Shown here: one piece after another, positions 15,967 through 22,258 of the stretch
Layout of the letters: each line of letters starts with the position of its first letter
How positions within the stretch are numbered: position 1 is the stretch's first letter
IMG/VR virus record: IMGVR_UViG_3300044846_002496
Coordinates: 1 to 28,345 of that record
From: a virus
Length of the DNA stretch: 28,345 bases
Strand: one strand, 5' to 3'
The notes under the pieces: model-generated
What the model was told of the DNA's origin: nothing
Databases searched by the model: none
Seen by the model: the letters and a program-made list of their open reading frames with translations, nothing else
Program-made: the position numbers and the translations under genes

Positions 15967-17450
15967 ACTATTCCTGTTTTTTCGTATTTTTTAGTTGTAA
16001 CTTTATGTAATGTATATCTTGCTCGCGTTTGTAATTTGGATTTGAATAAATAATCAATCATTGAAATCATTTTTTGACCCATTTGTTCTGCCGTAAGTCC
16101 ATTTTTCAAACACCATTCTCGTCCTGCATGTCCCATTGACTCGCGAAGTGTCTCCGGCGTGTCATACCAATAACGAATTGCATCAGCAATATCTTCAAAA
16201 CGAGCTCGGTCATCAAAGATATAAGGAGTTTGCGGAGAGCCTTGAAGGCTTCTATTACTTGGAAATATTGGTTTCGCCCATATGCCGTGATTTTTGAATT
16301 TACCCATATGATTTGTTGCAAATTCACCATCAAAACGAATCCATTCATCATTTTCATCCGTAAACCCACATTGATCTTGTAATCCGCCAGTAACATTATT
16401 AATAATAGGCGTTCCTGATAACATTGCCTCAGTTGAACTAAGTCCCCAACCTTCGTTGCTACCAATATTGACTACTACATCTGCAACATTATACATTGCA
16501 TTTAAATCTTGCGGAGATAATTTTTGTTCCGAAAATAGTATTTTACAATCTGGTGCTAATGCTTTGTGAATTGCACGCAAATCCGTACCATTCTCATCAA
16601 CAATCTGCGTATGCATTAAAAGTGCAACTTTACTTCTTTTATCTTCTGGCAATCCATCTACAAACGTTTTGAATGCTAATATTAAATCGCCTGGCTGTTT
16701 TCTTCGTATATTTCGGTTATTCCAAAACACTACAAAATCAACATCATTTTTAGTTTTAATACGCGCATACATTTCTTTATATGTTGCATCATCTTGTGAT
16801 ACCGGACTAAATGTATTGTGATTCAATCCGTGTGGAACAAATCCTGTAATAATTTGATTCCATTTTACATCTTGCGGTACGGAATCATTTGAATCATAAT
16901 CTACAACATCAAATCCATTTTGAGTAAGTACTTCTCGATGAATGTTATCTGATTGTTTGCTAATACCCATAATTAAATCGCAACTTGCGTAATATGGTGC
17001 ATTCCACATCGGATAAGGTAAATCATCCCAAATTGAATAATATACAATAGGAATATTATACGTTGTTTTAATTTCATGTTCAATAGCATACAACCATGTC
17101 CAATATCTTGGATCGGTAAAATGAAATATTGCATCAGGCTGTTCTTGATTAATAATTGACATTACGATGTTTCTATCACCATATCCATTCCATGGAATAA
17201 TTTTAACAGATGCATCTGCTATGCCTGTTTCTTTTGCAACTTGTGCTGATAAATCAAAAGCCTGGCCAGCTTCTGGATGTTTTAATGCTCCGCCTAACTG
17301 TACCCAATCATAATGATGTACTGTATTGAAAATAATTTCTCGACTAATTGTGCCAATGCCAGATGGCAAACGGAAATCGTCAGCTAACAATAAAATTTTC
17401 TTTTTCTTGGGCTTGTTCGGGTCGAACTTTTGTAACTTTGGTAACTCCAT
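15954..17450 (-). CDS. GT4-family glycosyltransferase, first gene of the sugar island
   Basis: A 498-residue GT-B enzyme. After a basic N-terminal tail (MELPKLQKFDPNKPKKKK) the first Rossmann domain starts ILLLADDFRLPSGIGTISRE, where GIGT is the typical glycine loop. The donor domain has VVFWNNRNIRRKQPGDLILAF and NIGSNEGWGLSSTEAMLSGTP with the EX7E pair E333/E341. The 'GLNHNTFSP' segment is the GT4 linker. It is longer than usual because of a C-terminal helical region (to about 498) ending YEKTGIVCAQ. It follows a 32-nt gap with an AT-rich box and has AAAGGA four to five bases before the ATG, so translation probably starts here independently. Confidence 0.85.
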   Translation of the reverse strand: MELPKLQKFDPNKPKKKKILLLADDFRLPSGIGTISREIIFNTVHHYDWVQLGGALKHPEAGQAFDLSAQVAKETGIADASVKIIPWNGYGDRNIVMSIINQEQPDAIFHFTDPRYWTWLYAIEHEIKTTYNIPIVYYSIWDDLPYPMWNAPYYASCDLIMGISKQSDNIHREVLTQNGFDVVDYDSNDSVPQDVKWNQIITGFVPHGLNHNTFSPVSQDDATYKEMYARIKTKNDVDFVVFWNNRNIRRKQPGDLILAFKTFVDGLPEDKRSKVALLMHTQIVDENGTDLRAIHKALAPDCKILFSEQKLSPQDLNAMYNVADVVVNIGSNEGWGLSSTEAMLSGTPIINNVTGGLQDQCGFTDENDEWIRFDGEFATNHMGKFKNHGIWAKPIFPSNRSLQGSPQTPYIFDDRARFEDIADAIRYWYDTPETLRESMGHAGREWCLKNGLTAEQMGQKMISMIDYLFKSKLQTRARYTLHKVTTKKYEKTGIVCAQ

Positions 17451-17470
17451 TTAATCCTTTGTAACTTTAT

Positions 17471-17478
17471 TATAAATA
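17471..17478 (-). promoter_or_regulatory. AT-rich box TATTTATA in the gap before the sugar island
   Basis: In the 17451-17482 gap the minus strand reads ATATTTATAATAAAGTTAC, then AAAGGATTAAATG. A similar string (ATATTTATATGAAAGTAAC) stands in the 368-429 gap before the holin-like gene. Each gap also holds an SD between box and start. A phage promoter element driving the sugar island and the lysis genes is possible, but AT-rich background makes chance likeness easy. Confidence 0.3.
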
Positions 17479-17482
17479 TGGT

Positions 17483-17887
17483 TTAACCTAATATAACCAC
17501 CGGTTTATTTAATTTTTTAGTGCGAGTCCATGCAGTTTGTAATACCGGATCCAATTGCGTTTGATTACTCATAATCATCATGTAATCACATCGTTCTGCA
17601 ATAAGTTGCATGCGATGATGTAATTGCGAAAAATGATATGGTTTGCCATAATATGACTCTGGCATTGCTGAATACATGTTATGTCCTGAAAATGAAGGAT
17701 TATATTCTTCATATTGTACGCCAAACTCTAATGCATACTTTCTAACCATATTGTTTGCACCTTCATTGCCACCAGCACCGACTACTATCAAATCATCTCC
17801 AAACTTTCGTTTTAACATTTGAAGAGTTTCTTGAATCTTTCTTTTGTTTTGCCAATCTGTATTTCCAATGACTGCAACTCGTTTCAT
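17483..17887 (-). CDS. DUF2493/YspA-like protein of the SLOG superfamily
   Basis: A 134-residue protein. It starts KRVAVIGNTDWQNKRKIQETL and continues LIVVGAGGNEGANNMVRKYALEFGVQYEEYNP. This matches the DUF2493 pattern: a Rossmann strand with a G.R/T-type turn, a central VVGGGxxGaD-like loop, then a helix ending in 'A.e.gi'. SLOG proteins bind nucleotides or nucleotide-derived ligands, and DUF2493 members are frequent in phages; no precise role is known. The C-terminal SNQTQLDPVLQTAWTRTKKLNKPVVIL looks like the last strand and helix of the fold. It overlaps the upstream 72-aa gene by 4 nt (ATGA). Confidence 0.6.
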   Translation of the reverse strand: MKRVAVIGNTDWQNKRKIQETLQMLKRKFGDDLIVVGAGGNEGANNMVRKYALEFGVQYEEYNPSFSGHNMYSAMPESYYGKPYHFSQLHHRMQLIAERCDYMMIMSNQTQLDPVLQTAWTRTKKLNKPVVILG

Positions 17888-18102
17888 TTTCTATCTCGTA
17901 CAAATTTAACACCTTTTGGATAATGTCCGTATACTAAACGAAGCATTTGTTCCAATGTTTTTCTATTTTCTTTATGATCGGGCCCATCTACATTTGTGCA
18001 TAATGCATATTCCATTGCGCACGTACGTTTACCACCCCAAGATGCATGATTTTGCATTTCAAATTCGTAAACGTATACATGTTTATGTGTCCATTTAATC
18101 AT
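17884..18102 (-). CDS. Unknown 72-residue phage protein
   Basis: Not recognised. The protein is basic and aromatic, beginning MIKWTHKHVYVYEFEMQNHASWGGKRTC and ending VYGHYPKGVKFVRDRK. It has two cysteines (CAMEYALC) that do not make a zinc motif, no membrane segment and no signal peptide. Reality of the gene is supported by its ATGA overlap with the SLOG gene and by the upstream AT-rich element shared with the polymerase-downstream gene, with equal spacing to the start. It follows the nuclease gene after an 18-nt gap and may be the first gene of a transcription unit. Confidence 0.65.
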   Translation of the reverse strand: MIKWTHKHVYVYEFEMQNHASWGGKRTCAMEYALCTNVDGPDHKENRKTLEQMLRLVYGHYPKGVKFVRDRK

Positions 18103-18106
18103 ATCT

Positions 18107-18120
18107 TATTATAATGAATT
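18107..18120 (-). promoter_or_regulatory. Element AATTCATTATAATA upstream of the 72-aa gene
   Basis: The minus strand reads AATTCATTATAATA, then AGAT and the ATG at 18100-18102. The identical 14-mer with identical spacing precedes the gene starting at 25711. It contains TATAAT, whose last base is five bases from the ATG. As a -10 box it would give a nearly leaderless message. It could instead be an AT-rich translation enhancer. Confidence 0.4.
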
Positions 18121-19077
18121 TTATTCACGAATCCTATTTTCTTTAGGACAACGTTCATAATCAGTTTTAAAAGGACAATACTTGCAATTTGTAGAACCTT
18201 TACCAGCAATTGCCATATATGGTCTATCAGCATTCTTATTGCCTTCGGCATCAAAACAAGATTCAACAAATGCTTCAATCTGCCGCTGCACCTTCTTTTG
18301 TGTTACCGAACCTGCAGATGGTTTGAAGTTTTGTATGCGTTTTTGTGGAAACATTGATTCTTCAACAATCTTGCGCTTAACAATAAAAAATTCAACATCA
18401 ATGTTTTCTTTAGGAACACCAAATTGCTCTGAAAAGTAATTCTTGTATGCAACTAACTGTGCAGCTTTCATTGAATCCGATTTAGCATTCTTATTCCAAC
18501 CATTGCGCGATGTCTTGATGTCAAGAATTACAATCTTATTGGTTGGAGCATGACGAAGCACAACATCGATAAATCCATACCAATATACTGACGTATTCTT
18601 GGCCGATGCTTGTTGACATAACTCAATTTCAATTCCAACAAGCTCCCAATCTTTGCTTGAAAAATATTGTGAACGTCGTTTCAAAAACCATTGTAAAATA
18701 GCAGCACCATCTTCTAAATATTCTGCTAATTGCAACGGATTAGAAAAATGCTGTCCTCCCATTTCTTGCACACATCGAGCATATTCATCTCGAAGCTTAC
18801 TTTGCAATATCGATCGAAGATTTAATTCTTCTGCCTTCTTAACAGACTCAGTATACATTACAGTTAAGAAATGTTGAAATGTTTCGTGAAATGCCGTACC
18901 GAATACAGTATCAATTGATGCTTGAAATGGAGCTAAACCATCAATGTATGCTAACTTCCAAGAAAGTGGACAACGTTCATACATTGACCATTGTGAATAA
19001 GATATCTTTCTAGGAACAGTTTGTGCATCTCGTATTGCTAGTTTATATACTGGATTGATATAATTTCCTTGTTTCAT
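18121..19077 (-). CDS. Cas4/RecB-like PD-(D/E)XK nuclease with probable Fe-S cluster
   Basis: A 318-residue single-domain nuclease of the PD-(D/E)XK family. ISYSQWSMYERCPLSW gives C36. GTAFHE at 60-65 holds the conserved His. YGFIDVV (D171) and VILDIKTS (D186, K188) form the metal-binding D...DxK core, and QLVAYKNYF (Q207, Y211) is the family's QxxxY motif. The end NCKYCPFKTDYERC supplies C298, C301 and C310, which with C36 make the one-plus-three cysteine pattern of a 4Fe-4S cluster seen in Cas4 and AddB. It probably acts on DNA ends in recombination or processing of replicating phage DNA, or in breakdown of host DNA. It lies downstream of the clamp-loader genes. Confidence 0.85.
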   Translation of the reverse strand: MKQGNYINPVYKLAIRDAQTVPRKISYSQWSMYERCPLSWKLAYIDGLAPFQASIDTVFGTAFHETFQHFLTVMYTESVKKAEELNLRSILQSKLRDEYARCVQEMGGQHFSNPLQLAEYLEDGAAILQWFLKRRSQYFSSKDWELVGIEIELCQQASAKNTSVYWYGFIDVVLRHAPTNKIVILDIKTSRNGWNKNAKSDSMKAAQLVAYKNYFSEQFGVPKENIDVEFFIVKRKIVEESMFPQKRIQNFKPSAGSVTQKKVQRQIEAFVESCFDAEGNKNADRPYMAIAGKGSTNCKYCPFKTDYERCPKENRIRE

Positions 19078-19093
19078 ATTATAAAATAAGAAA

Positions 19094-19297
19094 TTATTTG
19101 TTAGAATCCAATTGTTCTTTTAAATAAATGTCAATTAAATCTTTTGTTTTTTGTAGATCTTGTTGAAAAGAACCTTTGTGACGGCATCTTACAATGCGTT
19201 TAATGATATCGAACTCGTAGGTATTCAATCCCCACTCTTCTGCAAATTTATAAAGGCTATCCTTACCTTTGTAATGTGATTGTGTATTTATACTCAT
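19094..19297 (-). CDS. DUF3310-like small phage protein
   Basis: The 67 residues read like the phage DUF3310 domain: SHYKGKDSLYKFAEEWGL, then YEFDIIKRIVRCRHKG...DLQKTKDLIDIYLKEQL. This is the usual 'HY....ieviD....gl....gn.iKYi.R...K....DL.Ka..yl' arrangement of two or three helices. Some members are annotated as nucleotide kinase-related, but an enzymatic role is not established. The start is set by a 4-nt ATGA overlap with the gp62-like gene and AAAGGAAT just upstream. Translation is thus probably coupled to the clamp loader. Confidence 0.6.
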   Translation of the reverse strand: MSINTQSHYKGKDSLYKFAEEWGLNTYEFDIIKRIVRCRHKGSFQQDLQKTKDLIDIYLKEQLDSNK

Positions 19298-19743
19298 TTG
19301 ATTCCTTTCAACATTCGCTTTTTATCGCCATCACTATATCCGTACATTGAAATAATGCGGTCAATTGATATTTTATCCATTAATTCTAAATAATCTGCAG
19401 CTTCTAATTTGCTAACTTGATAATGCTCTGCAAATTGTGCAATCAATTCCTTATCATACTTATCTTCTGATTTGCCTTTGATATATTTTGCAAAGCTTTT
19501 ATTGGTAGGCAGAAGATCGTGATATAATTTATAAGTTTCTTGTGGTCGTAATTGTCCAATTGTATATGTTTGGAATTCATTGATTAATTCCGTTAATTCC
19601 ATACGCATCGATAACCATCGATTTACGATGAATGGAGAAAATTTCTTTTGATCCGTTTCAGACCATTTTGACCATTCTCGTTTTTTATCAGTCAATCCAC
19701 TTATTAAATCAAAAATTGTTGCACCTTTCTTTTCTTCTGCCAT
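19294..19743 (-). CDS. Clamp loader small subunit, gp62-like (probable)
   Basis: A 149-residue, mostly helical, charged protein. The stretch KKFSPFIVNRWLSMRMEL at about 33-50 resembles the 'KDYxPFIVNRALSxxxD' core of T4-like and cyanophage gp62, and a later LLPTNKSFAKYIKGK segment corresponds to its 'R..kR..KW.K' block. The C-terminal half (KELIAQFAEHYQVSKLEAADYLELM) matches the region of gp62 where a short helix-rich domain discusses order with 'Y.vs...A..Y..ll'. In T4, gp62 joins four gp44 subunits to load the gp45 clamp. Its place after the gp44 gene, with gp45 further upstream, keeps the T4 45-44-62 order. It is shorter than T4 gp62 (187). Start: ATG two bases after the upstream stop. Confidence 0.65.
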   Translation of the reverse strand: MAEEKKGATIFDLISGLTDKKREWSKWSETDQKKFSPFIVNRWLSMRMELTELINEFQTYTIGQLRPQETYKLYHDLLPTNKSFAKYIKGKSEDKYDKELIAQFAEHYQVSKLEAADYLELMDKISIDRIISMYGYSDGDKKRMLKGIK

Positions 19744-19746
19744 TTA

Positions 19747-19962
19747 TTATAATTTATATTTTTTACGATATTGTTCTTCTAACTGTTTGCCTATGCCTAA
19801 TTCTAAAATTACAGCCGTATCTGGTACTCCAATAATACGCTTTGCATCTAAAATATCATCTATAGATTTATTGCGAAACGTTTTCATTTTTGTTTTTGCA
19901 TTGCTTCGATTGGATGATTTAAACACAACTGTTACTGTGCTTTTGTGATATGATATAGACAT
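19747..19962 (-). CDS. Unknown 71-residue protein
   Basis: Not recognised. It is a lysine-rich protein starting MSISYHKSTVTVVFKSSNRSNAK, with two probable beta strands, then IDDILDAKRIIGVPDTAVILELGIGK, and a basic helical end EEQYRKKYKL. There are no cysteines, membrane segments or signal peptide. It overlaps the zinc-ribbon gene by one base (TAATG) and lies between the gp44-like and gp62-like genes, a place where T4 has no extra gene. A small regulator or replisome accessory protein would fit, but nothing in the sequence proves it. Confidence 0.65.
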   Translation of the reverse strand: MSISYHKSTVTVVFKSSNRSNAKTKMKTFRNKSIDDILDAKRIIGVPDTAVILELGIGKQLEEQYRKKYKL

Positions 19963-20180
19963 TACTTTTTAACTTTAATTGGTTGAAACTCTTCCGGAAT
20001 GCAACCACAATCATCACACCGAAATACTGGAATAGGAACCATTGTGTCTTTATCTGCACCAGTTAAAAATTTAGATACTTTATTGATTGCCATTACTTGA
20101 CGAAAATACATTCCGTCGCATTCTTTGCAACTAATTGGTTGCATATCATTTGGACCAATATTAACATTTAATTTACTCAT
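19962..20180 (-). CDS. Small zinc-ribbon protein
   Basis: From the ATG at 20178-20180 the protein has 72 residues with two CxxC pairs: C18-K-E-C21 and C55-D-D-C58, plus C60. Between them is a stretch of about 33 residues (FRQVMAINKVSKFLTGADKDTM...), as in single zinc ribbons of nucleic-acid binding proteins. The later start is preferred over one 33 codons upstream because AGGAG lies four bases before it and the ATG overlaps the clamp-loader stop (ATGA); the longer form would also lie inside gp44 coding sequence in a poor reading frame. It may bind DNA, RNA or the replisome; the specific role is unknown. Confidence 0.7.
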   Translation of the reverse strand: MSKLNVNIGPNDMQPISCKECDGMYFRQVMAINKVSKFLTGADKDTMVPIPVFRCDDCGCIPEEFQPIKVKK

Positions 20181-21103
20181 AATTCTCCTAATAAATTTAC
20201 AAACATTGCCATTATATTGATTTCTTTGTCTACTACATTTGCATCTTTGAATTGTGCTTCTGCAATAATCAAAATGCAAGGTGCAATATGACCATGTGCA
20301 AAATCATCTAAATTGTCATATAAAAAAGTATACATTGGAGTAAAGTCTCGTACTTTGCTATCTGCAATTACTTGCCGTATTTTATTGAACGATGCCTTTT
20401 TATCTTTTGAATTTTTAAGAATCTCCAATATTTCTGTCATGTAATTTGCTTGTATTGCACTTGCTTTGTCTAATTGCAACGTGTTATTAACAACTGATGC
20501 TTGTGCTGCATTGATTGCACGACGAATATCTGGATATGATGCATTGATAATTGCCGCAATATCCTTGATATCATAAGTAACACCTTTTTCATCTAATACT
20601 GCAACCAATCGCTTTGCAACATCTGATTTATTTGGCGGCGTAATAGCAAATGTTTGACAACGTGATTGAATTGGATCAATAATCTTTTCAACATAATTAC
20701 ATGTTAAGATAAATCTAGTTGTTTTGCTATATGTTTCCATTAAATTGCGAAGAGCAGCTTGTGCATTTGGTGTCAAATAATCTGCCTCATCTAAAATAAT
20801 AATTTTCCAACGTCTAAATCCAACAGTAGATGCATATCGCTTGATCTTATCTCGTACAGCATCTACTGAGTTTTCATCAGATGCATTAATATACATTAAA
20901 TCTGCATCAACGCTGTTTGCTATTATTTTCGCCAACGTCGTTTTGCCTGTTCCAGCTGATCCATAAAATAAAAGATGCGGAACATCGCCATTGGAAATAA
21001 AGATTTTAACTTTTTCAATAATATGTTCATTTCCTATATACCCGTCTAAGGTGTCTGGGCGAAATGATTCTACCCAGAGTGTATTTTCTTGTTGTCCTAT
21101 CAT
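20177..21103 (-). CDS. 44: Clamp loader ATPase subunit, gp44-like
   Basis: An AAA+ clamp loader subunit of RFC-small/T4 gp44 type. Counted from the ATG at 21101-21103 it has 308 residues (gp44 is 319). Seen are the Walker A GSAGTGKT (48-55), the Walker B DEAD box IILDEADYL (DEAD 105-108), sensor 1 TCNY (N136) and the arginine-finger SRC box (147-149). An in-frame TTG seven codons upstream is possible, but the ATG sits one base after the dUTPase stop with AGGT upstream, so I use it. It should hydrolyse ATP to open and load the gp45-type clamp encoded two genes upstream, together with the gp62-like subunit. The C-terminal collar domain (VNNTLQLDKA...FVNLLGEL) is complete. Confidence 0.92.
   Translation of the reverse strand: MIGQQENTLWVESFRPDTLDGYIGNEHIIEKVKIFISNGDVPHLLFYGSAGTGKTTLAKIIANSVDADLMYINASDENSVDAVRDKIKRYASTVGFRRWKIIILDEADYLTPNAQAALRNLMETYSKTTRFILTCNYVEKIIDPIQSRCQTFAITPPNKSDVAKRLVAVLDEKGVTYDIKDIAAIINASYPDIRRAINAAQASVVNNTLQLDKASAIQANYMTEILEILKNSKDKKASFNKIRQVIADSKVRDFTPMYTFLYDNLDDFAHGHIAPCILIIAEAQFKDANVVDKEINIMAMFVNLLGEL
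20185..20189 (-). promoter_or_regulatory. Shine-Dalgarno AGGAG deciding the zinc-ribbon start
   Basis: On the minus strand AGGAG is followed by AATT and the ATG at 20178-20180. The motif is encoded in the last codons of the clamp-loader gene (Leu-Gly-Glu-Leu-stop). It marks the true start of the zinc-ribbon gene and suggests translational coupling through the ATGA overlap. Confidence 0.65.
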
Positions 21104-21104
21104 G

Positions 21105-21533
21105 TTATTTACCTGTTGAGCCAAATCCGTGCTGACCTCGTTTTGTTCCTGATAATGAATCAGTTAATTCCCATTGAATTCGTTCTACTCGAGACAATAC
21201 CAATTGTGCTATTCGTTCTCCTTTAGCAAATTCTACAACCGTGCTGCTATGGTTAATTAAAATAACACCAATTTCGCCTCGATAATCAGAATCAATAGTT
21301 CCTGGAGTATTCAATACAGTTACTCCTTGTTTCAATGCCAATCCGCTACGAGGACGAACTTGAATCTCAAATCCTGCAGGTATTTGTACAAACAAACCTG
21401 TTTTTGCTAATACTCTTTCGCCCGGATTCATTACGATGTATTCTGTACATCTTACGTCCATGCCGGCACTTTGAGGTGTTTCATATGCTGGCAACATATT
21501 CAATGATTCATTTATTACTTGTACTATCATCAT
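21105..21533 (-). CDS. dut: dUTP diphosphatase (trimeric dUTPase)
   Basis: A complete 142-residue homotrimeric dUTPase, which hydrolyses dUTP to dUMP and diphosphate and keeps uracil out of DNA. All five motifs are visible: I SAGMDVR (22-28), II PRSGLALK (61-68), III GTIDSDYRGEIGV (78-90) with the catalytic Asp (D81 or D83 by alignment), IV GERIAQLVL (105-113) and V RGQHGFGSTG (132-141) for the uracil-phosphate cover. It is inserted between the clamp and the clamp-loader genes and would share their early expression. The protein may start at either of two adjacent ATGs (21533 or 21530). dUTPase control of dNTP pools supports replication. Confidence 0.95.
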   Translation of the reverse strand: MMIVQVINESLNMLPAYETPQSAGMDVRCTEYIVMNPGERVLAKTGLFVQIPAGFEIQVRPRSGLALKQGVTVLNTPGTIDSDYRGEIGVILINHSSTVVEFAKGERIAQLVLSRVERIQWELTDSLSGTKRGQHGFGSTGK

Positions 21534-21534
21534 A

Positions 21535-22245
21535 TTAATTTTGTAACATTACTAACCAATAGGTTGATTCAAAATCTGAGCCCTTGAATTCAATTCTAGA
21601 TAATCCATCTGGAGATACTTTTAATTCTCCCGAATCACCACGATTAGCTACAAGTACTTCTTTTAATTTGTCTGCTGAAAAACAAACTGGATCCATATTG
21701 TTTATATTAGTGGGGCCAACTTCAAAAGAAATATTATCTGCATTTACCGTTGTGTAATTGATAATGAATTTTACTTGTCCATTAATTACTTGCACTGCAA
21801 AATTCTTTGCATCAGGTAATGCATTTTTTGCTTTGATGAATTTGCTAACAAATTCTTCATTAACCGGAATGGTTACTTGATAATCAGGTTCTGCATTGAT
21901 TGATGGTACCGCAGGAATAACTGTCGTGTCAGCTAACATAAAAGTTGCTTGTGTGCTACCTTCTGAAATTTTCATAGCATAATTCTTACCTGCTGCATCT
22001 TTTACATCGATTGCAATATTTTCACCTAATGCTCCTAGCATCTTAATCAATGCTCCGGTGTGGTTAATACCCAACATACCTTTCATAAAAGGAGTCGTAT
22101 TCCATTTAATTTTACCTACTACGGTTTGATCCATATCAATCAATTCACAATTAATTGAATTTTCTTGTTCCTTTAAGATAACCGCTTCGCAGTTTCCTGC
22201 TAAATAATAACGATTAATGAACGATTGTAACTTGCTTTTTTCCAT
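21535..22245 (-). CDS. 45: DNA sliding clamp, gp45-like
   Basis: A 236-residue protein close in length to T4 gp45 (228). It begins MEKSKLQSFINRYYLAGNCEAVILKEQ and ends FSADKLKEVLVANRGDSGELKVSPDGLSRIEFKGSDFESTYWLVML, the pattern of the two PCNA-like domains of phage clamps. The C-terminal aromatic strand (YWLVMLQ) corresponds to the 'YWIALE' end of gp45. As a trimer it encircles DNA and tethers the polymerase and, in T4, late transcription. Its start has GGAATAAATA before the ATG. It lies directly downstream of dpdA, whose protein ends in a polymerase-like tail. The clamp surface should therefore be the docking partner for both. Confidence 0.85.
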   Translation of the reverse strand: MEKSKLQSFINRYYLAGNCEAVILKEQENSINCELIDMDQTVVGKIKWNTTPFMKGMLGINHTGALIKMLGALGENIAIDVKDAAGKNYAMKISEGSTQATFMLADTTVIPAVPSINAEPDYQVTIPVNEEFVSKFIKAKNALPDAKNFAVQVINGQVKFIINYTTVNADNISFEVGPTNINNMDPVCFSADKLKEVLVANRGDSGELKVSPDGLSRIEFKGSDFESTYWLVMLQN

Positions 22246-22258
22246 TATTTATTCCAAT

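Noticed and set aside
16106-16465. Open frame of 119 codons on the minus strand inside the 498-aa GT4 gene
   Set aside because: Alternate-frame shadow of a gene with clear GT4 motifs in the main frame; no homology-like features and no start signal.
20181-20279. Upstream extension of the zinc-ribbon protein by 33 residues
   Set aside because: It would lie inside gp44 in another frame, looks like low-quality translated shadow (cysteine/arginine rich) and ignores the AGGAG/ATGA start at 20178-20180.
21104-21124. Longer clamp-loader protein starting at a TTG inside dut
   Set aside because: The first codon there is TTG without a good SD. The ATG at 21101-21103 follows the dUTPase stop by one base, has AGGT upstream and gives the normal family N-terminus.
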